This document shows, one piece after another, positions 34,698 to 42,729 of a stretch of 64,000 nucleotides of DNA. Where the stretch lies: the NCBI GenBank assembly GCA_021299875.1, contig JAJTEW010000001.1, forward strand, positions 62,001-126,000. The letters are read 5' to 3'. The first letter of the stretch is position 1, and each line of letters starts with the position of its first letter. Under the pieces are notes generated by a model. That model saw only the letters and a list, made by a program, of their open reading frames with translations, was not told where the DNA came from and ran no database searches. The position numbers were made by a program, and so were the translations under genes. This stretch comes from Comamonadaceae bacterium (GTDB taxonomy: Bacteria > Pseudomonadota > Gammaproteobacteria > Burkholderiales > Burkholderiaceae_C).

Positions 34698-35591
34698 TCA
34701 AGCAAAGCGGTACAAGCGCTGCGGGTTGTCCACCAACAAGGCCTGTTGACCCGCTGCATCGGGGACGATCGTAGGGATCGCATTGACCAAGCCCGCGTCG
34801 TTCGGAATATGGGTGTGGTTGGGGTGTGGCCAGTCGCTGCCCCAAACGCAGCGGTCACCGTGCGAACGCCACAACTGCTGCGCCAGCGCCACACCATGGG
34901 TATAGCGTTCATCTGGTGCAGCATGCGCATCGATGCGGTCTATGCCGCTGAGCTTGACCCAAACCTCTGGCGCATCCAGCAGGCGCATCAAGGCTTGAAA
35001 GTCTTCATGCTGCGTGCCCAAGCGTGCATCGACACGGCCCATGTGGTCAATCACCACAGGCACTTTGCTTTGAACCAGCCAAGGCCCCAACTCATGGACC
35101 AAGGCCGACTCAAAATGAACCTGCAGATGCAGCCCATGGGCGGCCAAGCGGGGGGTCAGCGCCAGCACTTCGCGCACATCGGTTCCCGTGCCCAAATGAC
35201 TCATGAAGTTAAAGCGCACGCCGCGCATACCGGCCTGGGCCAATCGGACCAATTCGGCATCGGGCACATCCACAGGCACCAACGCGACACCCAGGTAACG
35301 GCCCTCACCATGGGCGATCGCATCCTCGACCACGCGGTTGTCCATGCCGTGCACCATGGATTGCACGATCACGCACCGTTCAATGCCCATAGTGCGGTGC
35401 AAGGCATACAAGGTGTCGCGCGGTGCCGCCACCGGGGTCATTTGACGCAAAGGGTTGTAAGCAAAGCGCTCGGGGGGGCCAAACACATGAACATGCGCAT
35501 CGCAGGCACCCGGCGGAAGATGCCAACCGGGATTTTGGACTTGTTCATGGTAGGTCCTTACCGGCATCTTTTGATCTTGCAAGGCGCTCAT
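34698..35591 (-). CDS. amidohydrolase family 2 protein (LigI-like lactone hydrolase)
   Basis: This 297-aa TIM-barrel hydrolase resembles 2-pyrone-4,6-dicarboxylate hydrolase and 4-sulfomuconolactone hydrolase. It shows the metal HxH in CDAHVHVFGPPERF, a barrel strand VVIDHMGR, WVKLSG, and the catalytic Asp in CVWGSDWPHPN. The ATG at 35591 overlaps the stop of the preceding gene. It is the last gene of a four-gene operon with a Bug receptor and an SDR, which suggests hydrolysis of a lactone or related ring in a small-molecule pathway. The substrate is unknown. Confidence 0.85.
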   Translation of the reverse strand: MSALQDQKMPVRTYHEQVQNPGWHLPPGACDAHVHVFGPPERFAYNPLRQMTPVAAPRDTLYALHRTMGIERCVIVQSMVHGMDNRVVEDAIAHGEGRYLGVALVPVDVPDAELVRLAQAGMRGVRFNFMSHLGTGTDVREVLALTPRLAAHGLHLQVHFESALVHELGPWLVQSKVPVVIDHMGRVDARLGTQHEDFQALMRLLDAPEVWVKLSGIDRIDAHAAPDERYTHGVALAQQLWRSHGDRCVWGSDWPHPNHTHIPNDAGLVNAIPTIVPDAAGQQALLVDNPQRLYRFA

Positions 35592-36121
35592 GGTGTGCCG
35601 TTCGGATGAATGAACAGGGTTCGGCGGGTGTTGCGAAACAAGGGTCGCACTCGGCTGCTCCACTCGGTGTGGCGCACCGCCAGCCAAGGCTCGGACTCGG
35701 TCACTTGGGCGCTCAACAGGTCATAACAGGCCACATGCAGGGCAAGCCCGGCAGGGCCATCTCGCCGCATCAAACGGCGCGCCCTCAAACAGCCCGGCAC
35801 TGTGGACAAGCCGGGCAAATGCTCACGTTCGTACCAGGCGTGAAATTCTTCTTCACAACCGTCAGCCACGTCGGTTTCGACCACGTAATGGAAGGGGGCT
35901 TGAGTCCGTGGCATCGTCACGCCAGGCCCCATGAGGTCAGTCCCGGGCTGCAACGCTTCCCACAAGGCCCCCGCAAGAGGGCTTGGGCGCTGGTGAAGCG
36001 GACCTGTCCAATAGTGCCGCCAGCCTTGCACATCGCCACGCCAAGCACGCCAAGATTGCAGGTCTGCCAAATCAGGCCCATGCCATGGGCCATCCTGATC
36101 ACAAAGCCAAATTGCACTCAC
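35588..36121 (-). CDS. small protein with dimeric alpha-beta-barrel (EthD-like) signature
   Basis: I do not recognise a named family for the whole 177-aa protein. The segment YVVETDVADGCEEEFHAWY and the following HLPGLSTVPGCLRARR resemble the ferredoxin-like dimeric barrel of EthD and related proteins that act on small hydrophobic metabolites. The start is a GTG at 36121. The stop overlaps the amidohydrolase start by four bases, so the two products are probably used together. Confidence 0.65.
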   Translation of the reverse strand: MSAIWLCDQDGPWHGPDLADLQSWRAWRGDVQGWRHYWTGPLHQRPSPLAGALWEALQPGTDLMGPGVTMPRTQAPFHYVVETDVADGCEEEFHAWYEREHLPGLSTVPGCLRARRLMRRDGPAGLALHVACYDLLSAQVTESEPWLAVRHTEWSSRVRPLFRNTRRTLFIHPNGTP

Positions 36122-36222
36122 ATCACCACCCCGTTCATCGACGTTGACTGTCTGCGCAGCTTGTCAACCGTCAGACTTTTGAAAAAACGCACAGCGCCCC
36201 TTCAAACGGAAGGATCGCAGAC

Positions 36223-37212
36223 TCAAGAATCGAGGCGGATGTTGCGCGCCTTGATCAAAGCGGCCCACTTGTTCGTATCGGCTCTGAGCAAAGCAGCCAT
36301 CTCCTCGGGTGTCGTGGCGCGGGGCTCAGCACCAGACTGCAGCAAGCGATTGGCCACGGCGGGGTCGGCCAATGCGCGCCGCGTCGCCGCATTGAGCGCA
36401 TCCACGATCGGGCGGGGGGTCCGTGCCGATACAAAAAAGGCGTACCAATTGTTGGTGTCTACCGCTGGGAACCCCATCTCCTCAAAGGTCCTGACCTCGG
36501 GCAATCCAGGGTGCCGCACACGCGAAGCCATGCCCAAAGCCTTGAGCCTGCCCGCCTTGATCTGACCCATCACCGCTGGCACATCGGCAAACACACCAGC
36601 CACCTGCCCGCCCAGCAAGTTGGTCAATGCAGGCGCCATGCCGTTGAAGGGCACATGCAGCAAGTCCAACTTGGTGGCGTCCTGCATTTGGAGCAAGGCC
36701 AAATGTGGAATGCTGCCCATGCCTGAAGACGCCATGGGAACCGGCGCATTGGCCGCTCTGGCGCGTTGCACAAAATCGATGACATCGGTGGCCGGGTTTT
36801 GCGCACTGGTGACCAGCACTTCCACGTTGTTGACGACCAAAGAGACTGGCGTGAAATCACGCACCATGTCATAGGGCAGCTTGTCGTAAAGCGCCTGATT
36901 GATGGCGGCCGCGCCCACGCTGGTGATCCACACGGTGCTGCCATCGGGTTCGCCTTTGAGTGTCTCCATCGCACCGATCGCGCCGTTGGCACCCGGTTTG
37001 TTGTCGACCAGCACCGGACGCCCCAGTTCTCGCGACAAGGTTTCTGCCAATGTCCGCGCCACAAAATCCACCGGACCGCCCGGCGCAAACGCCACGATCA
37101 AACGCACGGGTCGGTTGTTGCTTTGCGCCCAAGTGATGCCCCCAAGGCTGGTCGCCAATGCAGCCACACTGGTGCGCTGCAACCACTGCCGCCTGGAAAA
37201 TTCTTGGCTCAT
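36223..37212 (-). CDS. Bug-type tripartite tricarboxylate transporter receptor
   Basis: This 329-aa periplasmic binding protein has a twin-arginine-like N-terminus (RRQWLQRTS) and a signal segment ending near ITWAQS. VRLIVAFAPGGPVDFVAR and VDNKPGANGAIG are the Bug-family ligand loops. Bug proteins bind carboxylates, and many lack a partner transporter next to them, as here. A strong AAGGAGA precedes the ATG. It is the second gene of the operon after the SDR. Confidence 0.9.
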   Translation of the reverse strand: MSQEFSRRQWLQRTSVAALATSLGGITWAQSNNRPVRLIVAFAPGGPVDFVARTLAETLSRELGRPVLVDNKPGANGAIGAMETLKGEPDGSTVWITSVGAAAINQALYDKLPYDMVRDFTPVSLVVNNVEVLVTSAQNPATDVIDFVQRARAANAPVPMASSGMGSIPHLALLQMQDATKLDLLHVPFNGMAPALTNLLGGQVAGVFADVPAVMGQIKAGRLKALGMASRVRHPGLPEVRTFEEMGFPAVDTNNWYAFFVSARTPRPIVDALNAATRRALADPAVANRLLQSGAEPRATTPEEMAALLRADTNKWAALIKARNIRLDS

Positions 37213-37251
37213 GTGTGTCTCCTTGAGGTGTATAAATGGATGAATGGGCGA

Positions 37252-38046
37252 TCAGCCGCAGCGCACGGTCATGCCACCGTCGACCACCATTTCAGTGCCA
37301 GTGATGAACCGCGCGTCCTCTGACGCCAAAAACAGGGCAGCACTGGCACTGTCGCGCCCGTCACCCATGAAACCCAAGGGGATCCTGGCCAGACGCTGGT
37401 TTAACAGCGCCTGCACATCGCCCCCAGAGCGCTGGCCCGCTAGGCGTGACTCAACCATGGGCGTGTGCAACTGGCCCGGCACCACGGTGTTGACCCGGAT
37501 ATGGTCTGGTGCATGTTGTATGGCCATGACCTTGGACATCTGAATCACGCCGGCTTTGGCAGCGGCGTAGGCCACCTGGGCGCTGCCGGTCCAGCGTATG
37601 CCCGACGTCGAGGCCATGTTGACAATGGCGCCACCCCCGCGCGCTTTGAGCACAGGCAAGGCATGTTTGCAGGTTAAAAAAACACTTTTGAGATTGAAGT
37701 TCATCTGAGCATCCCAGACTTCTTCGCTCATCTCCACAGGGCCACCGGGTGCCGACCCGCCCACATTGTTGATGAGGATGTCGAGCCCACCCAAGCGCTC
37801 CACGCAGGCCTGCACCATGCGCTTCACACTGGCGCTGTCCGTCACATCGCATTCAAACGGGTGAATGGCCTGCGCATGCTCGCCTGCCAAAGCCAGCGTC
37901 TGCGCCAAACGAGAGGGATCCAAGTCAACCGCCCAAACCTGAGCACCCTCTTGTGCCAGGCGCACAGCCATGGCTCGCCCATTGCCCCATCCAGGCCCCA
38001 CACACCCCGCCCCGGTGACCAAGGCCACTTTGTTTGCAAATCTCAT
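37252..38046 (-). CDS. SDR family oxidoreductase
   Basis: This 264-aa Rossmann enzyme has a long glycine-rich loop, VTGAGCVGPGWGNGRA, in place of the short TGxxxGIG, followed by NNVGG, and has an intact catalytic YAAAK in VAYAAAKAG. The C-terminus DGGMTVRCG is usual. The expanded loop occurs in a subset of classical SDRs. It is the first gene of the operon divergent from the LysR gene, so it is the likeliest direct target of that regulator. The substrate is unknown. Confidence 0.88.
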   Translation of the reverse strand: MRFANKVALVTGAGCVGPGWGNGRAMAVRLAQEGAQVWAVDLDPSRLAQTLALAGEHAQAIHPFECDVTDSASVKRMVQACVERLGGLDILINNVGGSAPGGPVEMSEEVWDAQMNFNLKSVFLTCKHALPVLKARGGGAIVNMASTSGIRWTGSAQVAYAAAKAGVIQMSKVMAIQHAPDHIRVNTVVPGQLHTPMVESRLAGQRSGGDVQALLNQRLARIPLGFMGDGRDSASAALFLASEDARFITGTEMVVDGGMTVRCG

Positions 38047-38115
38047 GATTCATGATCTCTTTCGACAACTGGCTCAGTGTGCGGTGGGGACATGTTGCTG
38101 TAAATGACAAAATGG

Positions 38116-38130
38116 CTATACCAGCTATAG
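38116..38130. promoter_or_regulatory. CTATA-N5-TATAG inverted repeat, candidate LysR box
   Basis: The repeat CTATA ccagc TATAG lies in the 109-bp region between the divergent SDR operon and LysR gene, 26 bp before the LysR start. LysR proteins bind T-N11-A dyads of this form, and T38117 to A38129 fits. It overlaps possible promoter elements for both directions. Confidence 0.5.
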
Positions 38131-38155
38131 ACCCGTTGAATGAATGGAGGGTGCC

Positions 38156-39046
38156 ATGGACTTGCGACAACTTGAATCTTTTGCCACGGTGGCCGACAGC
38201 GGCAGTGTGAGTCGCGCAGCAACCGCCCTGCATTTGAGCCAGCCCAGCATCAGCCGTCAGCTCAGTTTGCTCGAGGCGGACCTCGGGCAACGCTTGTTTG
38301 AGCGGCATGGGCGGGGCGTGCGCCTGACACCCGCCGGCCAAGCCCTGCTGGTGCATGCACGCACCTTGCTGGAAGGCGCGCGCCAAGCCAGGCGCCAATT
38401 GATGGACATGAACGAAGAACCCAGCGGGCGCGTGGTGGTGGGCTTGCCGCACCGTGTGGCGACGGGTCTGTGTGTGCCACTGGTTGAACGTTTTCGGCAA
38501 CAACTGCCCAACGCCATGATCAGCATCAGCGAAGGCCTGAGCCTGTCTCTGCGCGAAGACCTGTTGCAGGGCCGAATTGATTTGGCTTTGTTGTTTGACC
38601 CCGCCCCCACGCCCTTGATCGTCAGCGAACCGCTGATGCGTGAGCGGTTGATACTGCTGGCGCCAGAAGGCACCCCCCTCAAATCCCGGGTTTCCCTGGC
38701 AGAACTGGCGCAGGTGCCCATGATTTTGCCCTCCGCCCCCAACCCGATCCGCAGCCTGGTGGATGCGGTCTTGCTGCCTCGCAGAATCGGCTTGCAAATC
38801 GTGGCCGAAGTGGGTGCTGTTCACAGCGCCATCGCTTTGGTGGAGCATGGGGTGGGCTGTTCCATCTTGCCGCAAAGCGCACTGTTGATGGCCCAGCAGG
38901 CGAAGCGTTTACCCACCGCCCTGATCGGACCACCGGCCCTGTGGAATCGACTGGTGCTGGCCATGCCGGCTGCACGTCCGCTTTCACGGTTGCAGCAAGC
39001 CACTGCAGCGCTACTTCGTCAGATGGACTTTCGCCAAACCTACTGA
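38156..39046 (+). CDS. LysR family regulator
   Basis: This 296-aa regulator has the helix-turn-helix MDLRQLESFATVADSGSVSR with RAATALHLSQPSISRQLS, and a C-terminal effector domain with GVGCSILPQSAL. The ATG at 38156 follows GGAGGG at normal spacing. It resembles the Nac/Cbl-like LysR subgroup of aromatic-degradation regulators. It is divergent from the SDR-Bug-barrel-amidohydrolase operon and most likely activates it in response to the substrate or an intermediate. Confidence 0.88.
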   Translation: MDLRQLESFATVADSGSVSRAATALHLSQPSISRQLSLLEADLGQRLFERHGRGVRLTPAGQALLVHARTLLEGARQARRQLMDMNEEPSGRVVVGLPHRVATGLCVPLVERFRQQLPNAMISISEGLSLSLREDLLQGRIDLALLFDPAPTPLIVSEPLMRERLILLAPEGTPLKSRVSLAELAQVPMILPSAPNPIRSLVDAVLLPRRIGLQIVAEVGAVHSAIALVEHGVGCSILPQSALLMAQQAKRLPTALIGPPALWNRLVLAMPAARPLSRLQQATAALLRQMDFRQTY

Positions 39047-39077
39047 CGAACCCCACCAAGCACAACTTGTTCGGCGC

Positions 39078-40280
39078 TCAGACCCGCTCAATGATCAGTG
39101 CAATGCCCTGACCTACACCGATGCACATGGTGCACAGCGCATAGCGGCCCGCAGTTTGCTGCAGACGGTTGATGGCCGTGGTGGCCAGGCGGGCACCGGA
39201 TGCGCCCAGTGGGTGACCCAAAGCAATCGCGCCGCCCCATGCATTGACTCGGGCGTCGTCGTCTTTCAGGCCCAACATGCGCATCACGGCCAAGCCTTGC
39301 GCAGCAAAAGCTTCATTCAGCTCAATCACGTCCATGTGGTCGATGGTCAAACCGGTTTGCGCCAGCACCTTGAGCGTGGCAGGCGCAGGGCCGATACCCA
39401 TCACGCGTGGCGCCACACCGGCCGTGGCCATGCCGACAATGCGGGCTTTGGGTGTCAAGCCGTTTTTAGCAGCAGTGGCTTCATCGGCCAGCAACAAGGC
39501 ACACGCCCCGTCGTTCACGCCCGAGGCGTTGCCCGCGGTCACGGTACCGTCTGGGTGAACCACGCCTTTGAGCTTGGCGAGGGCTTCCAGGCTGGTTTCG
39601 CGGGGGTGTTCGTCGGTGTCCACCAGAACAGCATCGCCCTTTTTCTGGGGAATGCTCACACCCACAATTTCACGCGCCAGGTGACCGGCTTTGATGGCGG
39701 CCACAGCGCGCAGTTGGCTGTTGTAGGCCATCAGGTCTTGTGCTTCGCGCTCGATCTTGTAATCGGTGGCCACGTTCTCGGCTGTCTCGGGCATCGAATC
39801 GACACCGTACTGGGCCTTCATCAGCTTGTTGATGAACCGCCAGCCAATGGTGGTGTCGTACACGGCATTGGCGCGGCTGAAAGCTGTTTCGGCCTTGGGC
39901 ATCACAAACGGGGCGCGGCTCATGCTTTCCACGCCACCGGCAATCATCAAACCGGCTTCGCCCGCCTTGATGGCGCGCGCGGCGGTGCCTATGGCGTCGA
40001 GTCCCGAGCCGCACAGGCGGTTGATGGTGGCACCGGGCACGTCAATGGGCAGACCGGCCAGCAAACTGGCCATGTGAGCCACGTTGCGGTTGTCTTCACC
40101 CGCCTGGTTGGCGCAGCCGTACAGCACGTCGGTCACGGCGGCCCAGTCCACGTTGGGATTGCGTGCCATCAGGGCACGCAGGGGCACTGCACCCAGATCG
40201 TCGGTGCGCACGCTGCTCAAGGCACCCCCATAACGGCCAAATGGGGTTCGGATCGCGTCGCAAATGTAGGCTTGGTTCAT
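39078..40280 (-). CDS. 3-oxoadipyl-CoA thiolase type acetyltransferase (PcaF/PaaJ-like)
   Basis: This 400-aa thiolase has the nucleophile Cys90 in NRLCGSGLDA, the motif NEAFAAQGLAV, GHPLGASGAR and the second Cys in CTMCIGVGQG. The N-terminus CDAIRTPFGRYGGALSS and PGATINRLCGSG are characteristic of 3-oxoadipyl-CoA thiolases of aromatic degradation. No pca or paa partner is near. The leader contains the hairpin at 40325-40408 in sense orientation, ending 44 bases before the ATG. Confidence 0.88.
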   Translation of the reverse strand: MNQAYICDAIRTPFGRYGGALSSVRTDDLGAVPLRALMARNPNVDWAAVTDVLYGCANQAGEDNRNVAHMASLLAGLPIDVPGATINRLCGSGLDAIGTAARAIKAGEAGLMIAGGVESMSRAPFVMPKAETAFSRANAVYDTTIGWRFINKLMKAQYGVDSMPETAENVATDYKIEREAQDLMAYNSQLRAVAAIKAGHLAREIVGVSIPQKKGDAVLVDTDEHPRETSLEALAKLKGVVHPDGTVTAGNASGVNDGACALLLADEATAAKNGLTPKARIVGMATAGVAPRVMGIGPAPATLKVLAQTGLTIDHMDVIELNEAFAAQGLAVMRMLGLKDDDARVNAWGGAIALGHPLGASGARLATTAINRLQQTAGRYALCTMCIGVGQGIALIIERV

Positions 40281-40324
40281 ATGGCTGGTCTCTACAGCAA
40301 AGAACATATGTCTGGCGTCTGTCC

Positions 40325-40408
40325 GCAAGGCGGGACGGCAGCACTGGCCGGGCTCAGAGGCGCTTCGCTTTGCCACATCGCCCGACCAGCGCCGCCGTCC
40401 CGCCTTGC
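40325..40408 (-). repeat. hairpin element copy A: 29-nt arms around a conserved 26-nt core
   Basis: The left arm 40325-40353 and right arm 40380-40408 are complementary except at three places. The core 40354-40379 is the reverse complement of the core of copy B. Read on the minus strand the core begins GATGTGGCAAAGCGAAGC. On that strand each of the three mismatches becomes a G-U wobble, while on the plus strand they would be A-C. This marks the minus strand as the RNA. The element lies in the leader of the thiolase gene. There is no T run, so it is not a usual terminator. Confidence 0.8.
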
Positions 40409-40464
40409 TCGGGCGTTGGTGATGAGTGCCCTGTCGCGTTTTAACCCTCCATGAACATGCCCAC

Positions 40465-40546
40465 GTGAGAGGCCGGGGTACGGGGCCGGGGCGATGTGGC
40501 AAAGCGAAGCGCCTCTGAGCCCCGGCCCCGTACCCCGGCCTCTCAC
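40465..40546 (+). repeat. hairpin element copy B: perfect 28-nt arms around the same 26-nt core
   Basis: The arms 40465-40492 and 40519-40546 are perfectly complementary and very GC-rich. The core 40493-40518 begins GATGTGGCAAAGCGAAGC on the plus strand. The arms share no evident sequence with those of copy A, although the core is identical. The element lies 52 bases upstream of the DUF1841 gene and in its sense orientation. The 56 bases between the two copies must hold both promoters if each hairpin is transcribed. Confidence 0.82.
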
Positions 40547-40598
40547 TCCCAAAGCTCCAACAGACAAAAAGCCAACACACATAAGAGACAATTCCCCC

Positions 40599-41036
40599 AT
40601 GCTGATCCAACCCTCACAAGCCGATGTACGTCGTTTTTTTTGCGGCGTCTATGCCAAAGCCAAAACCGCCGAAACGCTTGAGCCCATGGAAATGCTCGTC
40701 AGCCAATGGATCGACGAACACCCCGAATACCATGCTGAACTCTCGGACGTCGATGCAGCACTGGCGAACATGCTGAACGACGACCCCCACCGAACCAACC
40801 CGTTTTTGCACCTGTCGATGCACCTGTCCATCAGCGAGCAATGCAGCATCGACCAACCCCGGGGCATACGCCAGGCGGTCGAACTGTTGACGCACCGTCT
40901 CAACTCGCTGCACGATGCACACCACCAGGCCATGGAATGCTTAGGGCGCATGATCTTTGAAAGCCAGCGCTCAGGTCGCATGCCCGATGGCGAGTCCTAC
41001 ATTGCCTGCGTGCAACGCCATGCAACCAAAGACTGA
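40599..41036 (+). CDS. DUF1841 family protein
   Basis: This 145-aa soluble protein matches the DUF1841 family of beta- and gammaproteobacteria, whose function is unknown. Typical segments are FFCGVYAKAKTAETLEPMEM, NPFLHLSMHLSISEQCSID and a C-terminal helix with LGRMIFESQRSGRMPDGE. The start at 40599 excludes an upstream in-frame extension that would translate the hairpin element. It is followed by a strong bidirectional terminator. Confidence 0.82.
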   Translation: MLIQPSQADVRRFFCGVYAKAKTAETLEPMEMLVSQWIDEHPEYHAELSDVDAALANMLNDDPHRTNPFLHLSMHLSISEQCSIDQPRGIRQAVELLTHRLNSLHDAHHQAMECLGRMIFESQRSGRMPDGESYIACVQRHATKD

Positions 41037-41070
41037 AAAACCGAGAAAACGGACAAAACCAACAGGCAAC

Positions 41071-41096
41071 AAAAAACCCGCCAAGGCGGGTTTTTT
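41071..41096. terminator. bidirectional intrinsic terminator
   Basis: AAAAAACCCGCC-AA-GGCGGGTTTTTT is a perfect hairpin with A and T tracts on both sides. It lies 35 bases after the DUF1841 stop and 22 bases past the stop of the convergent cytochrome c4 gene, so it ends both transcripts. Confidence 0.92.
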
Positions 41097-41117
41097 GTTG
41101 CGGGGTGAACCCAAGAC

Positions 41118-41777
41118 TTAACGGAAACGCGACTGAGGAATGACCTTCATCTCGCCATCCAAAGAAGCGATGTAAGCCGACATGGCCTTCAACTCGGCGT
41201 TGGTGAACTGCTTGGCGATACCGCCCATGACACCGTTGTTGCGGCCCCATGTGGACTGGTTTTCAACTTTGTAGGATTTGAGAGCGACAAACAAAAAGTC
41301 TTTGTGCTGACCGGCCAGCTTGGGGTAGCTGGGGTCGATCGGCTTGTTGAAGTTGTCACCGTGGCAAGAAATACATGCACCTTTTTGCAACAGGCCAGCG
41401 ACTTTGGCATCGGGCGCCTTAGGGGCTGTGGTAACGGGCTTGGTGTTGCCGTGCTGTTCGTAGTAGGCGCCCAAATCAGCCATGTCCTGCTCGGTCAGGG
41501 TGTCGGCAATGCCACGCATGGTGGGGTGCTTGCGCTCGCCTTTTTTGTAGGCGTTGAGTGAGGCCACGATGTATTTGGCGTTTTGACCCGAAATCATGGG
41601 CACGCGGTAGATCTCGGGGAAGCTGGCTTGGTAGCCTTTGATGCCGTGGCACCCAATGCACATGGCAATTTTTTGTTCGCCAGCTTTGGCATCGCCCTTG
41701 ATCTCTTGGGCATGGGCGGAGAAGGCGGTCACAGAAGCGACAGCCAAGGCAAACATCGAGGTCAACAGCTTATTCAT
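41118..41777 (-). CDS. cytochrome c4 family di-heme protein
   Basis: This 219-aa periplasmic electron carrier has a signal peptide (MNKLLTSMFALAVASVTAFS, cleavage after AHA), heme sites CIGCH at residues 40-44 and CISCH in the second half, and two similar cytochrome domains, as in cytochrome c4. The start at 41777 places the signal peptide normally. Cytochromes of this type feed terminal oxidases. It is monocistronic and divergent from the MoxR gene. Confidence 0.9.
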   Translation of the reverse strand: MNKLLTSMFALAVASVTAFSAHAQEIKGDAKAGEQKIAMCIGCHGIKGYQASFPEIYRVPMISGQNAKYIVASLNAYKKGERKHPTMRGIADTLTEQDMADLGAYYEQHGNTKPVTTAPKAPDAKVAGLLQKGACISCHGDNFNKPIDPSYPKLAGQHKDFLFVALKSYKVENQSTWGRNNGVMGGIAKQFTNAELKAMSAYIASLDGEMKVIPQSRFR

Positions 41778-41882
41778 TTTGCTCACACAATCCAATGATT
41801 GATAAAAATCAACTCAGGATTATATCGGGCTGGCCCTCATAATCCTGACAAACCCTTTGCCCTTTTCCGAGAACTTGTTCAC

Positions 41883-42725
41883 ATGAAATTCCAAGGTACC
41901 GAAAACTACGTCGCCACGCCGGATTTGATGCTGGCCGTGAACGCCGCCATGACCCTCAAGCGCCCTTTGCTCGTCAAAGGTGAGCCCGGCACCGGCAAAA
42001 CCATGTTGGCCGAAGAAGTCGCAGAGGCCTTGGGCCTGCCGCTGCTGCAGTGGCACATCAAGTCGACCACCAAAGCGCAGCAAGGTCTGTACGAGTACGA
42101 TGCAGTGAGCCGTCTGCGCGACAGCCAACTGGGTGACGAAAAGGTCAAGGACATTGAAAACTACATCATCAAAGGTGTGCTGTGGCAGGCCTTCACGTCC
42201 GAGACGCCTGTGGCCATCCTGATCGACGAGATCGACAAGGCCGACATTGAATTCCCCAACGACCTGCTGCGCGAAATCGACCGCATGGAGTTCTATTGCT
42301 ACGAGACGCGCCAGCTGATCAAGGCCAAGACCCGCCCGCTGGTGTTCATCACGTCCAACAACGAAAAAGAATTGCCCGACGCCTTCCTGCGCCGCTGCTT
42401 TTTCCATTACATCAAGTTCCCTGAAGCGGACACCATGCGCCAAATCGTGGATGTGCACTTCCCCACGCTCAAGAAAGACCTGCTGGCCCTGGCCCTCAAG
42501 ACCTTTTACGACGTGCGTGGCTTGCCGGGCCTGAAGAAAAAGCCCTCGACCAGCGAGCTGCTGGACTGGCTCAAGCTGTTGGTGGCCGAAGACATCCCCC
42601 TTGAAGCCCTGCAAAGCGCCGACCAAAAAGTGTCGGTGCCGCCTCTGGTGGGCGCCTTGCTTAAAAACGAACAAGACGTGACCTTGTTTGAAAAACTGGT
42701 CTTCATGAACCAGCGCAACCGCTGA
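41883..42725 (+). CDS. MoxR family AAA+ ATPase
   Basis: This 280-aa AAA+ protein has Walker A GEPGTGKTM at residues 33-41, Walker B VAILIDEIDKAD, and sensor 1 FITSNNEKELPDAFLRRC. MoxR ATPases act with a von Willebrand A protein in maturation of metal or multi-subunit enzymes. Its partner, a CoxE-like VWA protein, is encoded two genes downstream. The start at 41883 (MKFQGTENYV) matches family N-termini. The ribosome-binding site is weak. Confidence 0.92.
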   Translation: MKFQGTENYVATPDLMLAVNAAMTLKRPLLVKGEPGTGKTMLAEEVAEALGLPLLQWHIKSTTKAQQGLYEYDAVSRLRDSQLGDEKVKDIENYIIKGVLWQAFTSETPVAILIDEIDKADIEFPNDLLREIDRMEFYCYETRQLIKAKTRPLVFITSNNEKELPDAFLRRCFFHYIKFPEADTMRQIVDVHFPTLKKDLLALALKTFYDVRGLPGLKKKPSTSELLDWLKLLVAEDIPLEALQSADQKVSVPPLVGALLKNEQDVTLFEKLVFMNQRNR

Positions 42726-42729
42726 AGCC

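Noticed and set aside
40465..40546. Hairpin copy B as an ordinary intrinsic terminator
   Set aside because: It has no T run after the stem, a 26-nt conserved loop, and lies upstream of a gene rather than downstream.
40494..40598. N-terminal extension of the DUF1841 protein through the hairpin
   Set aside because: The extra residues encode the palindromic element and do not resemble family N-termini. The ATG at 40599 fits the family.
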